Under the pieces are notes generated by a model. The model had not been told where the DNA came from, searched no databases, and saw only the letters and a list, made by a program, of their open reading frames with translations. The translations under genes and the position numbers were made by a program. This document shows positions 10,369 through 22,432 of a stretch of DNA of 64,000 nt, piece after piece; positions within the stretch are counted from its first letter, which is position 1; every line of letters starts with the position of its first letter. The stretch spans positions 897,501-961,500 of the forward strand of contig OZ024887.1 in the NCBI GenBank assembly GCA_964017195.1, given 5' to 3'. This DNA comes from Siderastrea radians. Taxonomy: Eukaryota; Cnidaria; Anthozoa; Scleractinia; Rhizangiidae.

Positions 10369-11737
10369 AGTATAACTGGACAGGTATGGTTAAGTTTATT
10401 TACATGAGACCAGCATCACGAAAGTATAAGTGATCACATAAAGCCTGTAAGAACTCAGCATACTAGCTCTCACCTGCCATAGCATGTTTCCATAAAATTG
10501 GTATGAACCAAAATCCTCAAGCAAATTGCTGAACAGAAGGACAAAAATCTCAGCTGGTCTAATATTGTGTAGGCAATTACTTAAACCAGTTCATGTAGTC
10601 AGAAGCGATGGATTATTACAAGGACAAAGCTGAAGTCACACTAGTCTGAGTTTGCACGCGTATCATACAATGTCCATCTTTATTTATCACAGTCATCATC
10701 CTCATAGCACCTCCAGGTGGAGTAAAAGACCACAAATGAGCACCATACTCAAAAATTCTTATTTATTTGCTTTGAGATGCTCCCTCATAAATGGCTTGAA
10801 ATTTACAATACAAGCACTGCACTTCCATTTGAAAATCATTTGCAGCTGCTGATTATAATAAATAAAACACGCTCCTTAGAAATTACTACTGATGTCTCAG
10901 CCATTAGGCATGTAATATTTCAAGCAAATTTTGGGTATGCTTATCTTCAATGTATAAAATACTTCCTGCTAACTAATAAGTTTATATCAGTGTTCTCTCT
11001 GCAAAAGTCCTCATTCGAAAGAGTCGAACAACTGAGTCTATCTTTCTCTTGGCGCGAAAACCTATGAAAAGATGAACAAATTAAGTTACAAACAAGTACA
11101 CCGTAAACTTGAGCTTGTCTGGTATCGGTTTGAGTAAAATAATTGAAGTACATACAACGACGCTCTTAACAAAAGAAGTAAAGTCAAGGCTGCGTCAATC
11201 TCTCGTTATTAACACATAAAAGTACTGACCATTCAATTCTAGAAGCTTCTCCTTCAAGGCCAGTCAAGCCAGTAGAGCTGAAAGTTAGTCAATCCCAACA
11301 ATTCAATTCGCCATCTTGCTTCACGCAAGATTGTTGTTGTCGTTGTTTAGGCTTTATCCACGGACGACAAACCCCAAAACTGCACATCTTCGAAATCGCT
11401 TCGAGCTGAATCTTAGCGTCTTCCTCAGTCGTCGGTAGCTTTCATTGTATATCAATATTAGCAAGGAAAATGTAAGTTTCCTCGCTCAAACACTTGACGA
11501 CACACTTGACAAAAACCAAAGAGACAAACATTCTGCGCGATTTGTGACGTCATACGGCCCGCTTCCTCGGCCAACTCGTTCCCAGTCTTCGGCGACACGA
11601 TTTTGGTCATTTTGGGTACTTTCAGCGGCAAAAAAACGGATTTTTTTTTCTTGCCATCCAATTTCTCTTGCCATTTCGGAATTAACACATAATGAACTAC
11701 CAAAATGTGCAAAAAAAATTTTTAGTTCATAGGCACT

Positions 11738-11741
11738 TTAA
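11738..11741. repeat. TTAA target-site duplication, right
   Basis: TTAA follows the right terminal GGCACT of transposon copy 1. Confidence 0.75.
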
Positions 11742-13136
11742 GTTGTAAAAATATTTGCTAACCTTAGTTCTCACTTATGTAAAATGTATTTCTGCATTTT
11801 TTAATCGATAAAGGGATAAGTTTTTAAAGAAACCGTAGTACTGCGTCAATGGGGGAGTAAAACGCTTCGATTCCATCTCATTCTTAAAGAGGATATAACG
11901 GTAAATTGACCACCATAAAGAAATGCAATGAACCTTACATCAAATCAGTTAATATCAAAACGGTAATAAAATTGACCACCGTAAAGAAATGCAATGAACC
12001 TTACATCAAATCAGTTAATATCAAATTGAGTTCATACCACTCTTGTTAGCAGTTTCCCCCCTTTTTTTAATTTTTGAAAAGGACGTTTTTGCATCAGCTG
12101 TTTTTTAAATAGCCGACCAATTAATTTTTGAACGCGCTCACCGATAGATCATCCTCTGCTTCAGGGTGTTGCAATTTCCGGAAAACACTGTCCCTCGCCT
12201 TTTAATATGTCCACCTGAACACGTCCTGAACAAAGATCTGTAGTGCACTTGCATATATGATCAGCTGGGTATATAGCTGAATATCTGTCGTCTACAGATG
12301 ACAGGTATTGAGGGCTTCTTGACCATATATAGGCATAGTGACAGTTTTATGAAAAACAACAGTTAGAGACACCTTTTAGAACCACATCCCAGTAAAGCAA
12401 TTATAAAAATAAAATCTTAAATATTGTCTGCAGTGGATTGTGCAATGTCTGCAGTGGATTGTGCGATTTGTGGAAAAAAGAGCAACGCTATTTTACGAAG
12501 GTACAAATTGTAAAAACCCCGCCAAAGTTTAATTTGGAGAAGCTGCGCCTGGTAGCGCCATTGACAGGCTGCATCAACAATATTTGCCACTATAGCAGAG
12601 GGCACAAAAGGCTATCCATAAGATTTAAAACCGTTTCAAAAAATAGAAACAATCAAAACCTTATAAGAAGATCGGCAAGAGGGTTATCTAACAACATGCC
12701 CCCTGTACCACGTCCAAGTTTTACGATTATTGGTGTTAATTTGTACTTGATGTATAGGGAAAAATGTTTGCCTAACCAATGAACAAATGTTAATTTACCT
12801 CTACTGATCCTAATTGCTTTAAAACTGCATTTCCAAGTTTATTGTATATTCCTTCTTGTGTATTAGCTGCTAGATGGCAAATGCTTCTTTCCCTTTTGAA
12901 TCCATGCATACTCCCTCGTTGAAGTAGAAGTTTCATTTTTCTTTTCCAAGGTGTTACATTAATTCGTACGTTTAGACATAAAGGCAGTCATAGCGCATGG
13001 TGTCTTTATTCAGCTGTGACAAATTTAGGTTTTGTAATTTGCATATAAAGCTTTTGAGTACTCAAGACCTTATTCTTCTGTCATGTAGTCAACAAAATTA
13101 TTCATTGTTAATGGTTTGAACACAGGCGTCACATCA
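11742..13136. other. Non-coding stretch with short tandem duplications
   Basis: No supported gene. A roughly 66-bp unit is repeated in tandem at 11899-12025 (shared core ATTGACCACC and AATGCAATGAACC). A 21-bp direct repeat around TGTCTGCAGTGGATTGTGC lies at 12424-12466. Confidence 0.6.
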
Positions 13137-13328
13137 TAAGTCGGTGAAGTATGATCGTCCGGGTTAGTGTAGTCCTGAGAAGGACAAGTTGGTGATGACA
13201 TTGACTGACGTTTCGACAACCTGTTAATGACTTACGCTCAGGTTGTCGAAACGTCTGTGAATGGCATCATAAACAGTCCTTCTCAGGACTACACTAACCC
13301 GGCGTACGATCATACTTCATCGACTTAC
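13137..13328 (+). repeat. Fold-back repeat with two nested inverted arms
   Basis: Outer arms of about 50 bp (13137-13186 and 13276-13328; landmark GTGTAGTCCTGAGAAGGAC) enclose inner arms GACGTTTCGACAACCTG (13206-13222) and its complement (13239-13255). The GTTTCGACAACCTG wording is familiar from Penelope-like element ends, but that link is from memory only. Confidence 0.65.
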
Positions 13329-13489
13329 ATAATTATTTATTGCTAACACATTAAGTATTTATATGTAGACTAGATTACGTGCAGAGTGGCCATCAAGACC
13401 TCTCCCACGCTTCGTGTTTTAGTGTTGCGGAAACCAACTCAAATGTACAAGGAGGATAATTATAAAGTTGTAACTGATGAAGTTACTTA

Positions 13490-14281
13490 GGGTAGATTCA
13501 TTTGCAGCATACGCGTATACTCCTCGCATTCTTAACGCGTACCCTGTTGCAAATAAACGTGTGGATGACCCCCAGAAAACTACCCGTGCGAAACGCCTAT
13601 TGTTTTTAGCTTGATAATTACGTTCAACGTCAAGGCGAAAAGGAAGGAAAGCTTCAAAAATTATATTTCTTGGGCGTTTTACTTGACTTTAAATGCTGTG
13701 GAACGTGATACCTTATTATAATTTAGTTAGTTGTGGTGGAAGAAGCTATTAGAATATGGCAGGCACAAGCAGACGGGAGGATGGAATAATTGTACAAGGT
13801 GAAGCTGACGATGTACTTTTTTTCTATTTTTCTAAGAGGAAATAATTCATGATGGGGTACTTCTGATTAATCTATGGTGACAGCAAACGTATTTAGGTTG
13901 TCTGCAAAACCGAGATAATTAAAATGCTGGAAAGGTGGGAAATTTGACAGCCTATTTATTTGCATCGCATTCGGGATACGCGTATAGGGTATGCGATTAA
14001 TCAATGGCGTATCGATTTATCGATTTCAGTGAAGATGTATTTGCATTTTTGGCGGCACGGGAAAATGCAATCCTTTCGCAAGCATATGAGCAGGCAATTG
14101 CCTCCTTTGGGAAAAGTAACCAGAGTTGACAGCATCAAAATAGCCAATGAAGTAAGAGGGCACGCTGGAAAGCGCCGTACGTTGATTTATCGCCTACTCC
14201 ATACGTGTAACCTAAATGCGATGCAAACAAACAGGTTGTCACATTTTTTGCTGTACGCGTATGTTGCAAATGAATCCACCC
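13490..14281 (+). mobile_element. Harbinger-like DNA element, 792 bp
   Basis: About 28-bp terminal inverted repeats begin GGGTAGATTCATTTGCA on the left and GGGTGGATTCATTTGCA on the complement of the right end. TTA flanks both sides (13487-13489, 14282-14284). TWA duplications are typical of PIF/Harbinger. A 41-codon ORF at 14004-14129 (starting MAYRFIDFSEDVFAFL) is the only protein-like piece and is not recognised. Confidence 0.65.
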
Positions 14282-14284
14282 TTA

Positions 14285-17200
14285 GATGTGATGTGGTTGC
14301 AAAAAGCTTACCTTTTCGGCAGAGTTAGCTCCGTCGTCGGAGCATCTTAAGTAGTCAAGCACTTAAATTCCTTTACCTTCATAGAGAGTATCCCATCTTT
14401 GAGTTTCCTTGGACACTGTTGTTAGCATTTTTAGTTCTCATCAGGATATATCCAAATTAAATTGCGCTTTTATCTGTACTGAAGACTTATTTTGAGAGAG
14501 CCATTCAATAGTATACGATGTCGAAATATCCCTAAGTGATAGTTATATATTTTACATATCCTTATACTTATAACTTTTAACCTTAGACTCTGTAATTACT
14601 TGTTCTCGCGCATATTAAAAGCTCAAGCATGGTTATTCTTTTAGCAAGGATTTTCTTCAGAGAGGGCAAAATTAAAATGTACTTTATGACTGGCTCAGAT
14701 TTAATCAAAAGTAAGCATGGTTTGTCTCTGTTTTCATTTCTTTTGTCTAAGTGTTTTTCTTTAAAAATTGACTTTTCCAGTTCTGTGCACATAAACTTAT
14801 CTTAAAAGCTAGGAAGGTGTTTCCGAGAAATACACTCAAAATATGCTTATTTACTTTTCAGTATCTACTTATTTTTTGTTGTTTCAACTAGCTATACAAT
14901 GTTTCTTAAAACTCCTGAGTCGCTCGTCTGATCTCCTCAAGTCTAAATAAAATACCGAACGGATTACGCCTGAACTGAGCTAAACGGGAGGGGAATCTAT
15001 GTTAATACTTGTTTAGGCAAACATGCAAATGACGAGTCAGCGACCAGCAACATGACCAGAAACTTACTTTCCGTGCACTCTTTTATCCTCTACTATACTA
15101 ATGAACAGTTTTGTCTACAACTTAGGAGAGGTTCTAAATATTTTAAGCTGATCATGGAGGCTTCATGAGTTTGAAACACATCAAATTTCAAGACGGTATG
15201 AAAATATAAATTATTAGATGTGCACAGTTAGCAAAGAATGACGTACGATTTGCTTGAAGAAGTGTTACGCATTAGTTTTCTGAAAAGTGAATATCAAAAG
15301 AAGTTGAAAAGCGATGTAAGCTTTACCACCTTTATTAAATTGCTGCTGGTTTTAGTAACCGGTAGAAACTGTTGTAAAGGGACAAACCGTAACAATCACT
15401 GTGAAATAAATAATACCGTCGGGAAAGTGCACTTAACACTTGTGAGATCAAGTTATTATTCAAACATGCTTTCGAAAGTTTTCTTAATTATTGGCGTTAA
15501 TTAAAGGTAAACATGCAGCTGGACAAGTGAAACGATAATCGCAAAGCTTTTAAGGACTTACCTTAATGTTTGTTTTCAATTTTGTTTCCTTTCTGCTGTG
15601 TTACAATGAAACTTCTATTTTCATTGTAGAAAATGTAGTTCCGTATATAGAAGTAAAAGCTTTATCGCCACCAGGTGCATTAACAGAACATTAACACAAC
15701 AACATGCAATTACATACGCAAACTCCTATTTCTTTTGGTTTACTCGAAAATTATGAAAAAAAGAGTCGCAGTAAATGCCTTTAAAAAAAGCAATCATGCC
15801 TCTTTTATCTGTATATGTGTTTAATATCGGCTTCTGTTCTTAAAATCAAGGCGCGCCATTGATGGCTCTATGCAAATTCTCCACACTAATCTCTAGCCAT
15901 GAAATAAAGTCACATGGATGCTACTTGTGGACGGAGCATGAGTATTAATATTTTGCAGACGAAAATGCGTATGCTTTGGGTAATTTTGTTCTCCATTTTG
16001 GCCTAAGCAGCTTTCACATGTAATAACATTCCATAAATCACTGCACATGAACTCCTGCAAGTTGTTTTGGTGCTACCAAAACTATTCAGTGATCGCCAAT
16101 CGAAATTAAATAAGGTAGGTTGTTTCAACACTCTGGTCGCTTTAGTTAAACCCATTTTTTCTCTTGCCAAGCAGCGAACTAGAATTGCAGGAGGATGACA
16201 ATAAAATGGACGTTTAGAGAGTGGTAAATCTCATTCTGTATACATGCACATTTTGAATATTCGTATGCAGGCGCGCCCGGATTAATCAGTTATAAATGGA
16301 AACAAGTTTCAATTTCTCAATATTGTTACTTCACTCATAGACTCTGTGGCGAAGAAATGACCAGATAATGGCTAGAAAAGTTCGTATAATTCTGATTTAT
16401 CAGGGCATGGAAGATGTAAGGTCTCAACTCCCGGATATTTTACCCGCAGACAATGCTCGTGTTGAGAGACAACTGCTTTGCGTTGCGTAGCTTTGTTGGC
16501 TACGTTTGATAACTGACATATTTTTTAACGTTTTACTGTGCGAGCAGAATTTTTAAACCCTCTTAATAAAGAGGAATATGTAATCAGTACACTAACTCAC
16601 ACCAATGGATGAAACGAAACTTATCCAAACAGTTGCTTTGAGTAAGAGCTGTTGGTTATCTGCATACAAACTTCACTTGAGATTTTGTACGGTTAAACGT
16701 TATGTTTACTTTTTGTGTCGTTTAATACTAAATTCATCTTCTCATAGATGGAGCTAATGTCTGCATATTTAAAATTAACTAGACGGGCATGTTTGCTTAA
16801 TTTTCTCCTCACCGCGAATTTGAAAGAAATGCATTTGAAATTCCATAATTATTTAAAATGCATTTGGTTTGCTTAAGTTCAATCGCAATGAATTCACAAG
16901 CTTTAACGTCCAAAACAACCCTAACACTAATCATCCTTCCAAAAGATAGTCCTGTAAAGGAAAAAGAGTTTAATAAATTTTTCAAGAGGTTCAACAAAAA
17001 TTGGCAGTCAAAGAGCTAGATACGGTTTTATGCTCGATCATTGATTTGTCATTAACTCTATTTCGCCTCGGAAGTAAAAGGAGCTTCCTAAATGAAGAAT
17101 TGAAATGTTCTGTTAGTTTTTATCTAAAAGAATCAATGGATGATTGAAAACATTGACTTTGCAAGTTCCTATTTGATACGTCGGCTTTTTTAATCTCGGT

Positions 17201-19685
17201 CTGTGTTACGCCGACGGTGTTAAAAGGAGATTTAATTTTGTATGTTATGATGGCCACGTAAACAGATATACACACGGCCACCCGCAAAGCAGAAGATACA
17301 ACGTTAACTGGTCAAATTTTTTGTTAATGATGAAAGTAAAAAAAGAAAACATTGGAAAGTATAAATTAAAAAATCAAATTTCTTTTTGCCGTGTTACTGC
17401 TACTGTAAACAGTTTAAGTAGTTGCAGCAATCACCAGCCATCAGATAGTCTTGAAACCTTTTTTCACTTAAAATTTATCAAAAAATCTTCTTCCAGTAAA
17501 ATCCATACTGAATTTTATACTTTTTCATCAACATGGTTGGGCTTTTTTATCGGCGGCGTCATGATGATCAAAAATACAAGTAGACTGTTTGTTAGTTTTT
17601 ACCTAAGGTCCTTCAAAGAAAACCTAATATTATGTCAACTTAAAATTGCTGCACGCGAAAAGAGTTTTTATTTCTATTTTTTGCAGTAATTTTTAGACTG
17701 AAGTGACACATATATAGCGAGCCTTCCTTTCTTTTTGGATATATATTTTTTAATGTTACTTGCAACTTTCCACAAAGTACTTGCTTTCGTTAAACTTTGT
17801 TTCTTTTGCTTAATATATTTTTTGCTACTCCTTTTTTATTTTAATTTTTTTTCTGCGTCTTTTTCTGTGTTCTGCCAGAAAACCTTGATTATTTAATATA
17901 TTCTTGGCTTTTAAAGAAATCTTTGTTTTTGTTTAGATGCATTTTCGCATTTTCTAATATTTTGAACGCTTGTAAATTTTGGTTTTAGTATTGCATGTGT
18001 TATTTCAGATAGATGCGCTTTGTTTACCGAAAATTTCATTTTTAAAACGACAAACTGTGGAGATTTTACTCTCAGTGATATGGGCCGTTATTTATTATGA
18101 AAAATCTAGTTTTCGTTGCAATTTCCGGGAGATTCATCTTATAAACTTAAAAGTATATGCAGTTTCTAGGATTGTCTTGAAATGCGTAAGCTGTTGGACA
18201 TTAGGAACAATTGTTGCCTTGTTTGTGGTAGATTTCTGTCAATCATGTCTCATAAATTTTCAATTGGCCTGGCATTAACGTTTACTTTGTAGGTGGCAAT
18301 TAAGAGCTTTGAGTGACAGCAGTTCATTGAAATGCAAAAGAGTGTGATAGCTTGTTACTGCCGGGTGTTAACATTTGATTATTCCTGTCAGAACAAACAT
18401 TAAGTTTTTAGAGAAGCTGAAGAGAAGAAAAAAGATCTCATATCCTTGACAAGGCGTTCTGGTTTTGGGAACTTTCAAAGGTCTTACTGGATAAGGTTAG
18501 TTATAGGTTGGTTAGAAACCCAGCTTTCTTTTTTGACATAGAGTATTTGCTATTCTTATGGCACAGTGATTGCTTGTGATAGTGCAAACACTCCGTGATT
18601 TGCTTGAGATGAAAGCAATATCGGAAAAGAAAGTATCGTCCTCTGTATTGCAAATGATTTCATAAAATATGAAGATGTCTTTTTTTAAGTTTACTTCTTC
18701 GACTAAAGCTTTCGATAACTTGATAGTAATCTGTCGAATTCTTGTCTTTGTGGAATGTTTGGTTCTGTTAAAGATAGTAAGTGTCACAACCAAGTTATAC
18801 TGTAACCGCCATTTCGTCATCAGGGACCTGCGCACATTATGTACTTGCCAACGGTGTTGTCATGTTTTCTACTTTGTTTTGTCAAAAATTACTAGATTCC
18901 TACGTTTTTCTGTCAAAAAAATGACCACGACTTACAGTTGCCCTTTGGACCCTAAGCGCTAGTTACCTTTCGGGAGAAGCTTGCGTGTTCGTTTCCGTAG
19001 CTGATTCTGTATTATTGCCATAAAGTAAAATATTCAGCTCGGTTCAGAATTTTGTCCGATGTGCGATATCCATCATTACTCAAGCGCTGAGTATTACCCT
19101 ATTTCAAGTTTAGGAAAAAGATGTTTTGAAATTCAGTACATTTTATCAAGACATTGAGGCATTCCATGGTTGTTCAGAGAGCTTGTTTGTCAATGTTTGA
19201 CGATGTGCGTTCTTTGTTTGCTTCAGGTATCATTTTCGCTATTTGCGGACTACTGCTTTTAAGGTTTAGCACTATTTTCCGATCAGGAAAAAAGAATTAA
19301 AGGGATTACTTATGGGAAGCGTTCAGAGTATTGTTAAATTCACCGGCACTAAAATCTGTTTTCGACGCCTCGATTTAACAGTTTATTGCGATACCGAATA
19401 AGTGTCAAATTTTTGATTGAGCATTCCTGAACAAGCAAACAGTTGTTTCTAAGTTCGTAGAAAATGGCAGTGACCGCAAAGTGCCATGGCAATGATGAAT
19501 AGCAGAGTCTCTTGTTGCGGTAATTATTCTAATATAATCGGCGATCTACATGTTTAAAACAAGAATATGAGGACTGAATTTTTCTATTTCATGAGACATT
19601 CTGCAAATTTAGTACTGTGAAATTTGGTGTGGTCGTCTTTTCCTTTATATACATTGTGTATAATATATGGAAAAACGGAATAGGT
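14285..19685. other. AT-rich intergenic stretch
   Basis: No recognisable protein domain, RNA gene or terminal-repeat element found over 5.4 kb. Frames are short and poly-A/T rich. Confidence 0.5.
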
Positions 19686-19689
19686 TTAA

Positions 19690-20159
19690 CCCTTTAGCAC
19701 CCAAGAGTGCCATATGGCACAAGATGCCATTACATGCTCAATATTTGGTCAATCTGTGTGAAATTTGCACAACGAAAAGATCTTGGAACGATCTGCACAC
19801 TGAAGCCATAAAATAGGACCCCCTTCCTAAATGAGACTTGATTTACCACCCCTCCAACTTTTGGAACATTTTCTCTTTGTAATTTTAGGTTCAAGTTGAT
19901 ATCTGACAACAAGCAGTGCACTGAGAGCTGCAAATTTAGCTATAGTTTAGGGGGTATACCCAATATGTATGAAGAATAGGAAAATTTAAACGTTTTTCTT
20001 TTTCATTTTTGACACTTCTCAGTCTAATCTGAGACAACCTCCATCCCTGTTAGTATGATTTACAGCACACCCTAGAAATTGCCTTTCAAATGGTATATCA
20101 CAGGGGGTTCATCGTTGCCAATTTAGAAAAACTTGGCATTTACCTTGGGTATGAAAGGG
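19690..20159 (+). mobile_element. piggyBac-like MITE
   Basis: A 470 bp element between two TTAA sites (19686-19689, 20160-20163). The ends are CCCTTTAGCACCCAAG and the complement of CTTGGGTATGAAAGGG, 16 bp with three mismatches. CCC/GGG termini on TTAA sites are the piggyBac signature. There is no transposase. Confidence 0.65.
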
Positions 20160-20163
20160 TTAA

Positions 20164-22372
20164 AGAAAAGTTACTACGTGTTCGGGAGCGGATGAATGAA
20201 ACTACGTCATTGACGACTAGTTACATGCCCGCTCGTTCTTAACCCAATGCTTTCAAACGGGGTATATAACATTAATTTTTACATAATATTATCAGTCTCC
20301 CATGGCCAGTACGAGAAACAAAGGGCTTGTTGCGGGCAAACATTGGTTCTAAAGTAAGAAAAGGTTGTTTTTAGTTGTTGCTTTTTTATTACGAAAATCA
20401 AGCAGATTCTAGAACGTACTAGAGTTCATGTTTGCCTGACTATTTTCAAAATAGCTCCACAATTATTAATCGTTGAACATCTTCAATCAGTGCCATACGT
20501 CACTGGAACACCCTTCCCCTTTCCTCTGGTTCAATGTTGATTCAAATAATGGCGCTGGTCTTCTTCTTTTTTGTCAAACAACGATGCTTTAGGGGAGGAA
20601 AGAGGGTGACACTTTGAAAAAAAAAAACGGTGTTTAAATATATTTGTCAGAAGAGGAGAGGGGAATGATTTCCCTACAATAGAACACAGCACGTACACAA
20701 CAGTTACCAATTTCTGCATTTTGCTGGTTATATTTCTGGTTATAGTTATTTTTCTGGTTATAATTCAGCATTTTCTCCTTTTTTAATTTGTAATAGTGAC
20801 AAAAGGAAACAAAAAATGACAGTCACCAAACAGCAATTACGGAAATACTTATAAAACTAACGCAATATGTCTCCCCGAGCTTATTTTTTTATCACGCGTC
20901 CACTAAGGTAGGCACTGCATGCCCAGTAGTTTAAAACGGTTCCGGTGAGATACATATCTTATGATGAATGTTCTTCAAATATCGGAAGAGTGAGGAATGG
21001 ATCAAGTATGTTCCTTTTTGGGTGATTTTTTAACTTTTTTTGCTAATGGAAAGTGTGACCACTGTTGAAAAAGGACAAACTTTTTATTTAACAATGAAAA
21101 TACGTGTATGCAAAATACACTTTAAGAGCTCAAGCGATCGAAACAAAGCCACGTTTGCAAAATAATGACATTCATTACTTATTTCAGCAGATAGCTAGTC
21201 AGTCTGGAAAATCTAGGCTTCGTCTTTGAACTACATGGTGAAAAAAAATTTACTTCCGCTGGATTACTTCGAAAGATTTCTACGTTGTTCAATTGTCAAT
21301 CAACAAAGTATGAGCTGTGGCATAAATTATATGCAACGTATTTGTTTTATTACAAGTGTTCAATTAACTACGTAATGGGTGGTTCTTTCCAATGGCAGTC
21401 GGAACTGTCGATAAATACAGGTAATTGTAATAACGCAAAAAACATGACTCAAACTTATTAATTTTCTTTGATTCCTCCTGCTGCTTTTTTAAGTCAATAA
21501 ACCAGAGTTCACTGATTGCGTTAAGAGCGTTAAAAGGCAATAGAAATTTGTGAATATTTTTCTTTTATCTGGCAAAAAAGTATTCATTCCAAAAAGTTAA
21601 AAGAGAAATTGGCAAACTTATATGGATTTCATTTTCCACAATATTTAAGAAATGTGGGCTTACTAAATTTAGTTTCCACGACTCGTTATGGATCGACCAG
21701 TATGTCTCGACAAACAAAATCCATCTAGATAGCATTAAGCAGAGAATCTTTTTGAGTCAAGTCAAGAAAACTAAGTTTTAAAAGGTAACACCTCTTACTT
21801 GAATCAGATAGAAGCTCTTTATATCGCGGGAAAAAAACTTTTGTACACACAATAAAGGTTATTTAGATTTTCGTCAGTCTTGGAAGAGTTATGGATTAAC
21901 CGCTAGATGATGAGATATTTGCTTATCTTTGGCCAAATTTTTACCCCTATTTTCAACAATATAATTAGATTTATTAAATTTCGGCATAGGTTACAAACTT
22001 GGAGCAAAGTTCAGTACATTTTTAAAAATAATTTTCAGTTTCATTTCATTTTTTCACGTTCACAAATTTCTGAGCTTAAAAATTCGTTGAAATGGCGATT
22101 TCAGTTTTTGTAATACCTGTTCGAGTTATAAGGTTAAAATCTTGAACCACGATGCGGTCATCAGTATCCTTTGTTGTCCTGATATCGTGAAAATCCATAT
22201 ACAACGAAACTCGTGCAACCGACTTTTGGCTGGACTTGACTAAAACTGTCTAACATAATTTTCTTCGCCTCTTAGAAAAAAAAAATGTTATTACCCGAAC
22301 ATAACAATATTAATTTAATCCAAAGGTGCATCAAAACCTCTCATTTCACATAGCTCCTCAGTGTCACATGGA
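20164..22372. other. AT-rich intergenic stretch
   Basis: No supported gene or element boundaries seen. Confidence 0.45.
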
Positions 22373-22432
22373 TAAATAAACTATTGTATTGTATTGTATT
22401 GTATTGTGTATTGTATTGTATTGTAACACCTA
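22373..22432 (+). repeat. (TATTG)n microsatellite, probable LINE 3' tail
   Basis: A pentanucleotide run preceded by ATAAATAAAC, the usual look of a 5'-truncated LINE tail. An AAT-rich run follows at 22558-22640. Confidence 0.6.

Larger units (their letters stand above)
7666..11737 (+). mobile_element. TTAA-type DNA transposon (Kolobok-like), copy 1, non-autonomous
   Basis: A 4072 bp element with terminal inverted repeats AGTGCCTATGAACTAAAAA (left) and its complement ending at 11737, flanked on both sides by TTAA. Sub-terminal arms also match each other: TGACGTCA with a neighbouring TTTGTG..GCGCGA context sits at 7852-7859 and, inverted, at 11545-11552. A second copy lies inverted at 33437-37002. 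No transposase frame is present. TTAA targets occur in piggyBac and Kolobok. The AGTGCC terminus, shared with a THAP-carrying element at 58441-60704, favours Kolobok (inference). It holds an AAT microsatellite, an inner palindromic MITE and the nested helicase-fragment element. Confidence 0.82.

Noticed and set aside
7666..11737. piggyBac assignment for the large TTAA element
   Set aside because: TTAA fits, but termini are AGTGCC, not the CCC/GGG type, and match a THAP-carrying element. Kolobok is preferred.
12438..12782. 114-codon plus ORF
   Set aside because: Begins in a short tandem repeat; no domain. A CxxC in another frame (CAICGKKSN) was considered too weak.
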